From NCBI GenBank assembly GCA_034696485.1, contig JAQIWT010001565.1, positions 1 through 10,315 on the forward strand: a DNA stretch of 10,315 bases, in the 5' to 3' direction. Each line of letters opens with the position of its first letter. The first letter of the stretch is position 1. Shown here in pieces: positions 1-7,623 of this stretch. A program made the translations under genes and the position numbers. The stretch comes from Isohypsibius dastychi. Taxonomy: Eukaryota; Tardigrada; Eutardigrada; Parachela; Isohypsibiidae. The notes beneath the pieces are model-generated. The model searched no databases. It was not told where the DNA came from and saw only the letters and a list, made by a program, of their open reading frames with translations.

Positions 1-3000
1 TTTATTAAGCTCGACCCGATTGTTATTGGTCATTACGAGAGTATCATGATCTACGCAAGTGTCATAACGACTCTAGCGGAGAAGCAGCAGGATTTTCGAA
101 ATGGCTCACTTGTCGTTCAATCGATGATCAACAACTCCTTCGATGGCTCAAGAGGCTCGCAGATCTACATCAGCAAGAACGGACAGCGTGACCGAGATTA
201 CAGCATCAAGTCTTTCAACAACATCACGCGGAACTGGGAGGTCATTATCAACAACCCCATGCATTGTTACTCTGTTTTCATATTTACCTTTATGTCAGGC
301 TTACATTCAATATCGACAACACAGTGCGTCCAGCAATGAGACATTCCGCGTAGTTCGCGATATAGTCTGGCCTGGACCGACGGGCACCTTGCCACTGAAT
401 GAGCCGGTGTGTGGTTTCTTGAATGACAAGTGCCGGTTTGAAGGGCTTTCAGGAACAATCATGACGGTTGCGATCGGCATCCCGATCATCGTCATCGTTC
501 TACTGACTATCACTGGATTTGTGGTTTACTTCAAAGTCATACTGTGGGTTTTCAACATTTTTCCGTAGTTGTTCTCAAATACGGAACTGAATGATGTTTA
601 GGAAAACAAAAGCTCTGTACAATCCAAACTGGTGGAAAATTCCTGTGGAAGAACTGTGCATCAAACAGGGTCGCATCAGTAGCAAATCATCCAATACCAA
701 CACTCAAAAGGTCAGTTCTATTCTCCACTTCCTTATTTGGTTTTACTCTCGGAGGTATGAGTCTCGAAGCATGCACTCGCTTTTTGTGATCCATGTCAAA
801 CGCACGCTCGTAGTATTACGGGTTTGCGGGACTGAGCTCATGTTGAAAATTGCAAAAACAGAGTCCCTGGTACCCTGTAGCACCATGACTTACGACTCTT
901 GGTGAAAGCCTACCCACACGCAGTGACTTCGTTGTTTTTGATTCGAGATAAATCGATAACTGTATTTATTCTCCAAACAATTTGTGAGAAGAGCTAATTT
1001 CGGACACAGATCCAAATTTGTCAGTCAGAGAATTGAAGACATCCCTTATGTAAGGAATGTCAAGGTCATTGTGATAGTACTGTACTGCTTTCCATATGTC
1101 ATTTCTTTTGCCCAGGCATCGATGCGCGCTGGTCACTTTTGTCCTGTGGATACAGTTTATAAGTCCAAGGTGGGTTTTTAGTTTGGCATTTCCAGTCTTG
1201 AAAGATCGAGATCCGTAAGCCCTTTTCATCACCCTTGACTTCCGCCCCTGATTCGTCTTCAGCATCGTCTTTAAGCTCCTCTGAAGTCAGAATGTTGGTT
1301 ATGGTTAGACAGTCACCCACAAGTATTATGTGAGTTTCACAATCACAAAGAAATCAAAAGCAGACCAGAAACGCCGCTGCGAATTCGCATTGAACCTCGT
1401 GGTTAACCACGATGATCAAGTGTGAAGGGAAGAATGCAGACACTTGAGGTGTTCTGAAAATAACTGCCGAGGAAAATAATAAGAGCTATTCTTAATAAAA
1501 CATCGGATCATGTGTAGTCCTGGTCGTTAGTGGGAGCTGTCACCATTCGAGCTCTAACTACGCAATTTGGCATCGGTGAAGCTTTTCGACGCCGGCTGTT
1601 ACTTTGATGTATTGTTCGGAATTTGAAATAACATATCCACAGAAACAGACGGTCTTGCAGGACCTCTTGATCAAAATTAAAAACTGTGTTGTCAACTACT
1701 CTATCCTCGCGCGTAACTAGCACAAACAAATTTGATTGACCATGTTTGACCATCAAATTTGATGACCATAACTCAATACGAAATCAAATTTGATTGTGCC
1801 AGTTACGCGCGAGGATAGAGTATATTGGTGTGAACGCTTGTAGCCATGCTCCCCACTTCCCACTTCGCATAATCCACATTTTCTAACTGAACTGTTTGGT
1901 TTCAGAGCCAGGCCACTGTCCGTACAGGCATGACAAGTAACCACTCCTCATACGTCTGTGACCTCATGGCGACATACAACGGAGAAAAGGTGGCGCTTGT
2001 CGATGTCATCGAACAGAAAAAGCCCGTTTGCAAAGAACTCATCGATGAACTGTATCTCGTGAGTTCCCCTATGAATTGAAAGGTCAAGGTTCCTTACGTA
2101 AAGATAAGACTTCATTGCAGCTGAAACTGGTTGACAACACCAATCATCAACGAATTATGGGCATCGCCATTGACTCTCAGAATTTCTGCCACTACATTGT
2201 GACAGAAATTTGCCCGAAAGGATCGCTAAGCTATGTGCTGGAAAACGAAATGATCCAGTTAGACTGGCTGTTCAAGAATGCGTTAATCCGAGACTTGGTT
2301 CATGTGAGGATTATTTATGAAAAGCAAATTCTTCATGACCAAAGTGTGTTTCAAAACAGGGAATGACGTACCTGCATTCAACCTTGATCCACTCCCACGG
2401 GAATCTATCGTCTGAGACATGCTTGATCGATATGCGCTTCACCCTCAAAATAGCCGATTATGGACTGCAATATTTTAGACCCAAGGAATTCTTTGAACCT
2501 TTTAAAGCTGGTGAGAGTGAGAGGAATGTGACGTCTTTGTTATGGCGGGCGCCAGAGCTCTTACGAACCACCATGCCACCCAAAGGAACACAGGTGATCT
2601 TCTGATGGAGTGGGCCCCATTTCAAAATTGATAACCTGATTTGTCACAGAAAGGGGATGTGTATAGCTTTGCAATCATGCTTCAACAAATCATTCTGCGA
2701 AGTGGACCATTCGAACTACCAAGTGATCCATTAGAATTATCCGAACGGGAAATTTTGCAAGAGGTGCCGTTGCTTCTGTGTTTTCACTAATAACAAATTC
2801 AGATTTCTGGTTATGAAAGGTTATCTCGAATAACATTCCACCGGTTCGTCCAAGAGTGCCACGGTCATCCTGCTCAAATGAGCTATACGACCTGATGGAG
2901 CGCTGTTGGGGTGAATTTCCATTAGAGCGGCCGACATTCCAAAAAATCAAAGAAGGCTTACGTAAGGTCATCGGGAATACGGGAGAAAACATCGTGGACC

Positions 3001-4046
3001 AGCTGTTGAAACGGATGGATCAGTACGCTACTAACCTCGAACAAAAAGTCGCTGATCAAACTCAGCAGTTTATGGATGAGAAAAATCGGTCAGATCAACT
3101 GCTAGGCCAGCTTCTTCCAAAGTAAGAAAACCATGGGCCGGAAAAACTTCATGAAGATGAGAATATTTGCTATACAGAACCGTAGCAGCGTCGTTGATTA
3201 AAGGGGAAACTGTCGAGCCAGAAGCTTACGAATGCGTCTCAATATTCTTCAGTGATATTGTCGGGTTCACCACCATCGCTTCGAAGCGAGCCCCAATGGA
3301 CGTGGTTGCACTCTTGAATAGTTTGTATACTTATTTTGACAATATTCTGGACCAGTTTGATGTATATAAAGTGGAAACAATTGGCGACTCTTACATGGTA
3401 TGGTTGACTAAACATCTAACTGTATGTGTTGCCATTTGAGATGTTTTCAGGTCTCATCTGGTTTACCACAGAGGAACGGCAATAAACATGCATCAGAGCT
3501 GGCGAACATGGCGTTACAACTGCAGCGCAATATTGGCTCGTTTGAAGTCCCCAAAGATCCGGGTCAGAAAATTCAGATTCGCAGCGGAATCAACTCAGGT
3601 TTAATTGACCATTACCAACAAATTGAAACGGGAGATATGGGTGAACTTTATAGGTCCATGTGTTGCGGGAATTGTTGGTTTGAAAATGCCGCGTTATTGC
3701 TTGTAAGACGATGTTTATCCATTTCTGGAAATGATGCTCTGATTTTAATGTTAAAGATTTGGAGACACTGTCAACGTTGCATCACGAATGGAATCTACCG
3801 GAGAACGTGAGTGAATGTATGTTATGAATAGAGTTTCAAAAAATGTAATGGATGTGTATCTAGCTGGGAGAATTCAGATCACGGAAGCGACTCGGAAACT
3901 ACTCCAAAGTATCGGTAGCTTTGAGACCATCGAACGCGGTGCAACTGCAGTGAAGGTATAATAGACAATTCCCGAAAGAAAAGATCAGCTCTAAGTTATT
4001 TGGTTTGCAGGGCAAAGGGACGATGGTCACGTACTGGCTTATTTAG
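1..4046 (+). CDS. Receptor-type (membrane) guanylate cyclase, natriuretic-peptide-receptor-like; 5'-truncated, 14 exons
   Basis: Makes cGMP from GTP at the plasma membrane in response to an extracellular ligand (family knowledge). I read the exons as 1-240, 299-543, 602-710, 1906-2058, 2121-2303, 2360-2593, 2650-2763, 2820-3121, 3178-3397, 3451-3598, 3654-3702, 3757-3806, 3864-3955 and 4011-4046. All phases join into 724 codons plus TAG. The fragment opens in the end of the ANF-receptor ligand-binding domain ([10 protein letters not shown], later DGSRG..IYI.KNGQRD). A juxtamembrane WPGP..CGF...C motif and a membrane span (about residues 134-157) follow. The kinase-homology domain (about 199-455) is degenerate: VALV where active kinases have VAIK, HGNL for HRD, DYG for DFG. 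A coiled-coil linker (about 470-527) leads to the cyclase domain (about 540-724). Catalytic residues are intact: metal-binding D553 (FSDIVGF) and D597 (GDSYM), guanine-recognising E593 and C665 (MPRYC), and N672/R676 (NVASRMES). The protein ends at TYWLI, as is usual. The N-terminal exons lie left of the window. Weakest junctions are the exon 2 donor (GTGGGT) and the exon 8 and 12 acceptors (AAAG); phase and homology favour them. Confidence 0.93.
711..1905 (+). other. Long intron 3 of the guanylate cyclase gene (1195 bp)
   Basis: Starts at CAAAAG|GTCAGT and ends at TTTCAG|AGCCAG, joining phase 0 to phase 0. It separates the juxtamembrane exon from the first kinase-homology exon. All other introns of this gene are 53-62 bp. 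Its only clear internal element is the inverted repeat at 1697-1822. Open frames on either strand are short and overlap one another. One antisense stretch (about 1099-1320) encodes an acidic segment, treated under findings. I see no convincing nested gene. Confidence 0.8.
1697..1822. repeat. MITE-like inverted-repeat element, 126 bp, TA-bounded
   Basis: The left arm (1697-1737) and right arm (1782-1822) are 41-nt inverted copies with two mismatches, around a 44-nt spacer. Both outer ends read TA-CTCTATCCTCGCGCGTAA. This is compatible with a Tc1/mariner- or pogo-type element whose TA target duplication merges with the palindrome. The 12-bp palindrome ATCAAATTTGAT occurs at 1752-1763 and 1783-1794, and as a partial copy near 1728-1737. 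There is no coding capacity, so it would be non-autonomous. The structure is directly visible; calling it a MITE is inference, because no second copy lies in the window. Confidence 0.6.
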
Positions 4047-4075
4047 TCTTAGACTTGCAATGAGCAAGGATGAAC

Positions 4076-4081
4076 ATTAAA
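4076..4081 (+). terminator. Probable poly(A) signal (ATTAAA) of the guanylate cyclase gene
   Basis: ATTAAA begins 30 nt after the TAG stop at 4044-4046. It is the commonest variant of the AATAAA hexamer and would give a very short 3' UTR, in keeping with the compact gene. Confidence 0.5.
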
Positions 4082-4636
4082 CCTCATCATACGCGGCGGG
4101 GCTATAATCAATCAAACCAGCAAACGTTGATTTTAAATGCCGATCTTAATCTTATCGAGATTTGAGAAAATGTTCAGTTCATGTGTACTGATCTACTATT
4201 ATGCTTAATTCTTCTGCTGGTGCTGACGGCTGATGTTTAGTGATACAAAGCACGGAAACTCGTTGCATACTGTACGTAGATGCTATGTGGCTGTTGCAAT
4301 CTGGACACAGGAGAAAAACCTTATTTGCACGACAAGGCTCGAAATCAGCACAACCAGAATCTATCAGGTGTTCACTCTTCTCCCAGTTGATGAACTTGCA
4401 CGTTATTCTTCGCGCTGAAGGCAAACTGTGAGCTCATCTGCTCGACAATTGCGCCGGGAATGCATGCAGAATGTAGCATACTGATGTATTCTTTTGTTTT
4501 TTGTTCTTGTAGGTATTTTAGGTAGACGATTTAAAACAAATATCCGTACTCCTTGAAATATGTTCCTTGAGTAGGTTTTCAACAGAATAAACCTCACCCA
4601 TCAGAAATTTACGACGAAAGCAGCCGACAGTTATTT
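4082..4636. other. Convergent intergenic region, no gene recognised
   Basis: Lies between the poly(A) signals of the plus-strand cyclase and the minus-strand astacin. Open frames of 61-81 codons exist on both strands but overlap one another and show no convincing domain. One short plus-strand reading near 4300-4335 contains TGEKPY, the C2H2 zinc-finger linker, but no intact finger follows. Confidence 0.5.
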
Positions 4637-4642
4637 TTTATT
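4637..4642 (-). terminator. Probable poly(A) signal (AATAAA) of the first astacin gene
   Basis: TTTATT on the plus strand reads AATAAA on the minus strand, about 95 nt past the TGA stop at 4739-4737. The second astacin has the same hexamer at a similar distance. Confidence 0.55.
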
Positions 4643-4736
4643 GGTCTGTGTTTTCTCTTACTAAACGAATCGGACATCTGAGTAAAAGGTGACCACGTCA
4701 TAATAGCAGTAATCAGAAATATGTACGAAAAGTTCG

Positions 4737-6392
4737 TCATTCTTCAGCGTTAAGGGAGAATTCAATCTGGTATGGATCGCCAGTTAGGTCGGCCTTCGCG
4801 CAGTCAACAGGGTAATAAATCAGGCGCCTGATAAACACAGCATTAACCACCGCACGAACACTGAATAATTCCCCTTGTTTTCGAGGTTGAATGAGTTCGG
4901 GATGTTGCTTCAAATATTCTCTCAGCCATCGGTATTCCGAGCTGCAATGAAGTCTCCAAAGATGACCTCTTTCCGATGACTGGAATGGTGGGAGGATACC
5001 CCCATCAAAAAGTATTGTCTTCAAACTGATCAAGCTTTCGAAAGACCCTTCCTCAATTTCACCGATTGTAGATTTGTAGAATTGCAGTATTCTAAGGTTG
5101 CTGAACTTGAGGGTATCTGCCTCGATACGGACGTTTGTGCAGTTATAGAACAATAGACCCAGAAGGTTGGGTAGTTGAAGCTGAGCCAACGTGTTCGAAC
5201 TAAAATCGACCACGCCGAATATTTGAAGAGTAATTATATTCTCAGAAACAGGATCGAGAAACCCAGGTTTCAGCTCTCTTTTGCCCTCCAAAGAGAACAT
5301 GATTGGACTGGATGGCAGCGCTTGCTTCACTTGCTCCAAATAGAACTGGATTTCTGTCCATGTCGATTTAGAGTTGCATTCAAATGCAAAATATCGATCT
5401 GTGCAATCTGCCCAGGTTGAAACACGACAGTTCTTCGTTTCAAGCGACTTGCATTGGGAATCGGTCAGACTTCTTTCTATCCAATCAGGAAGCGGCGACG
5501 GCAGATTGGTTCTGGCACTGGTGATCCTTCTCGCTACCGTCGTCAAAGACCCAATAGCTTTCTCATACTCTTTCTCCGGGCAATTGTATGCTCTTTTCAG
5601 CTTGACAATATCCATAATACTCAAGCTTCTACTTTGCCCTATCCCAGCTCCTTTTTGTTTTGGGATGATAGTTGGTGCGGAGCTGTTAATTGCGAAAGCG
5701 TTATGCTGGTAATGCATAATGGAGTCATAATCATATGGTAAACCAAAGGTCACTGCATCACTCGGAATCTTGAAATCCTTGGCTGCAGCTGGTAGGAGGT
5801 TGCTCCAGTTAATCCAAACATAATCACCCCGGTCTGCTCTTGAATTTTCATGAAAGAAGCCAAGAGTGTGAAGAAGCTCATGCTGAATAGCTCCAATTTC
5901 TTCCAAGCACCCCCTTGCAAGCGAAATATTCTGGCTCCCTCCAGTCCTACCAACGTCAGATCGACAATCCAATCCACGACCAATGTGTACGTAGTCTGCT
6001 TCAGTGGTTCTTGGGATGAATTTTACGCAAAAACCGGTACTCGATGCAATACTGTTCATCGCGGCGAGAATAAACTCTTTCTCCAGCCTTCGATCTTCTT
6101 CCATGAATATTTCACTCAGGACGTATGGAACCACTCCATTAGGCCAACGTTTTCGCTCATCACTGATCGCATTATTCAACTGGCCATGAAGTTCATCCAT
6201 TGGCAAGCTTTTATTAATACCTCCAATGTCGCCTTGAAAGTATTTCGTCGAATATCCCGTCAGACTTTTCCCATCGTATTTATCCAGCATTTCCTTCGCA
6301 ACGTAAACTCTCCAGTTTCTCGGGAAGGACGCCACTTCGGAGTAGAAGAGGAAACATGGCAAAATCATGACTAATTCGAATAAGGAAGCCAT
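4737..6392 (-). CDS. Secreted astacin-family zinc metalloprotease with C-terminal LRR-like domain (paralogue A)
   Basis: A single uninterrupted frame of 551 residues, predicted to be a secreted endopeptidase. A signal peptide (about 1-22) is followed by a short prodomain. This contains FQGDI (52-56), whose Asp resembles the zinc-blocking aspartate switch of astacin proenzymes. The catalytic domain (about 75-274) starts near RWPNGVVPY. It has HELLHTLGFFH (171-181) with E182, the SIMHY Met-turn (224-228) with its zinc-proximal Tyr, and four disulfide cysteines (C122, C143, C162, C271). A short linker and a Cys-containing segment (about 314-339) lead to LRR-like repeats (about 385-470). A cap-like end (C483, EYRWLREYL, C531) closes the protein. 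Known astacins usually carry EGF, CUB, MAM, ShK or TSP1 modules, so an LRR tail is unusual. The start fits the signal peptide, has A at -3, and lies 21 nt from an initiator. It is a tandem paralogue of the gene at 7624-9336. Confidence 0.92.
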   Translation of the reverse strand: MASLFELVMILPCFLFYSEVASFPRNWRVYVAKEMLDKYDGKSLTGYSTKYFQGDIGGINKSLPMDELHGQLNNAISDERKRWPNGVVPYVLSEIFMEEDRRLEKEFILAAMNSIASSTGFCVKFIPRTTEADYVHIGRGLDCRSDVGRTGGSQNISLARGCLEEIGAIQHELLHTLGFFHENSRADRGDYVWINWSNLLPAAAKDFKIPSDAVTFGLPYDYDSIMHYQHNAFAINSSAPTIIPKQKGAGIGQSRSLSIMDIVKLKRAYNCPEKEYEKAIGSLTTVARRITSARTNLPSPLPDWIERSLTDSQCKSLETKNCRVSTWADCTDRYFAFECNSKSTWTEIQFYLEQVKQALPSSPIMFSLEGKRELKPGFLDPVSENIITLQIFGVVDFSSNTLAQLQLPNLLGLLFYNCTNVRIEADTLKFSNLRILQFYKSTIGEIEEGSFESLISLKTILFDGGILPPFQSSERGHLWRLHCSSEYRWLREYLKQHPELIQPRKQGELFSVRAVVNAVFIRRLIYYPVDCAKADLTGDPYQIEFSLNAEE

Positions 6393-6409
6393 TTTGAAAT
6401 AGAGTATAG

Positions 6410-6415
6410 AACTGA
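6410..6415 (-). promoter_or_regulatory. Initiator (TCAGTT) of astacin paralogue A
   Basis: TCAGTT on the minus strand matches the arthropod TCAKTY initiator. Transcription from its A (6413) would give a 21-nt 5' UTR. A weak TATA-like GAATAAAC lies near -30 (6440-6447). Paralogue B has TCAGTC at the equivalent place, and the bases just upstream also align (AACGA.AA....GTGC). Confidence 0.5.
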
Positions 6416-6571
6416 CTGCAGTAAGGCACTGGTTTCTCGTTTATTCAACTTCGCACGTTTTTGCCTGGAGCAACATTTCACCTGTTTTAACCAGTTTGTG
6501 AATTAGTCAGCCACGTATTGTCTTTTCTCGATTTATGTAGTCAGATGCTTTTCTGAATAGCCTGGTCTGAC

Positions 6572-6606
6572 AAACTCGATATCACTACAATATGCCCGAT
6601 TTGGAA
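6572..6606 (-). promoter_or_regulatory. Distal upstream block conserved with paralogue B
   Basis: Plus-strand AAACTCGATA (6572-6581) and CCGATTTGGAA (6596-6606), about 180-214 bp upstream of the ATG. Both recur exactly and in the same order upstream of the other astacin gene (9542-9551 and 9561-9571), although the spacer between them differs in length. Either it is residual duplication homology or a conserved control element. Confidence 0.4.
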
Positions 6607-6715
6607 TTCTTCTGAAGCATGTTTGTGAAAGTTTAACTTGACATGCGTCGGGGGGATAAGAGTTCTTGCTAACAAATCAGCTGAATAAAAAAGCTACAGA
6701 TATCCTATTCCAACC

Positions 6716-6736
6716 GGGGGGGGGGGGGGGGGGGGG
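6716..6736. repeat. 21-nt poly(G) homopolymer
   Basis: An uninterrupted run of 21 G on the plus strand, about 325 bp upstream of the astacin A start codon, preceded by CCAACC. It could form a G-quadruplex. Its exact length is prone to sequencing and assembly error. Confidence 0.9.
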
Positions 6737-7518
6737 TGTTGAGAGCTGGTTAGACTTGGAATTTTACTTTCATGCATCGCTCTGCAAAACATCCCGGTTT
6801 CTGCCTTAACGGTTCAAGTGCAGTGGGAAATATCCGCAGCTTACAATTTGTCTACTTCCTTCATCGCATGTTAATTTTTAGAACTCTGGAAAAAGTTCTG
6901 GACTGACATCGTCGCTACGTCACTTGAATCAAACATTTTTCAGTTCCGAGTTGTTTCTTTAGAAAAACTGGAAAAACTGATACTCAACAATCAAAATTCA
7001 AGTGCGCCAGAAAAACTGCTCGCTCCTGAGGATAGACGGAGTGTTCAGCAGTTGAGACTTGCCCGGGAAGGTCACGTGTCTTAGGACCACAACTGGGACC
7101 TGCAGATAGCGGCAGATTTTGGCCGTTTTCAGCTTTGTTGACCACCCACATAATATTATTCCAAGTTCAGCTTAAATCAAATCAAGTCAGAGTTGGACAT
7201 TAGTTAAGCAAGTGCAAGGCTTAACAGTACGTGTCTTCACGATGACGATCGAAGCCACCAGATTATGCATGACTGGTATTGTACCATGGTTTTTCGTTTA
7301 TTGTGAAATCTATCCGGCATAGACTGGAAGATGGTGCTGCTCCATTCAATCAACAATATCTCCGCAAAGTAATTACCGTAAATCGTAGCTGAGATTTGAT
7401 TTCTTCAATTGAATTTGATGTGGATTCCTCGCGACGGTTCGAAGTCGGACTCCACTTGTGTTTTAGAAATGAGTTTTACTAGAACGAAAAAAAGACCCGA
7501 ACTGCGGTTGAGTTCACT
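6737..7518. other. Intergenic spacer between the tandem astacin genes, nothing recognised
   Basis: No long frame, structural RNA or strong repeat was seen. There are short A-rich near-repeats of GAAAAACTG around 6960-7020. The stretch covers the far upstream region of paralogue A and the downstream flank of paralogue B. Confidence 0.5.
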
Positions 7519-7524
7519 TTTATT
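7519..7524 (-). terminator. Probable poly(A) signal (AATAAA) of the second astacin gene
   Basis: TTTATT on the plus strand, about 100 nt past the stop codon at 7624-7626. The hexamer and spacing match paralogue A. Confidence 0.55.
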
Positions 7525-7623
7525 TTCTAGTTGATTTATGATATCCCTCAACATTAACAAAAGCGATATGATATCTGTTACAAGACAAAACAAGAGAAGT
7601 GACCAGAGATAAACTGAAGTTCA

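Noticed and set aside
536-601. Alternative exon 2 donor AAA|GTCATA at 536
   Set aside because: With the acceptor at 601 it breaks the reading frame. The donor at 544 keeps phase and gives a 58-bp intron, the same length as intron 1.
2795-2819. Alternative exon 8 acceptor (TTCAG) near 2801
   Set aside because: In the frame required downstream it runs into TGA at 2814-2816. The AG at 2818-2819 keeps phase and restores the conserved PPVRP region.
4300-4335. Plus-strand reading TGEKPYLHD resembling a C2H2 zinc-finger linker
   Set aside because: The cysteine positions are absent, the following Leu and His are about two residues off the finger spacing, and a stop lies close upstream in frame. At best a relic, more likely chance.
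4179-4424. Minus-strand Cys-containing frame of 81 codons in the convergent intergenic region
   Set aside because: It overlaps open frames on the other strand, has no recognisable family, and lies past the astacin poly(A) signal.
5850-6374. Plus-strand open frame of 174 codons antisense to astacin A
   Set aside because: It lies fully within the strongly supported protease gene on the other strand. A similar antisense openness appears in paralogue B, so it is a by-product of codon use.
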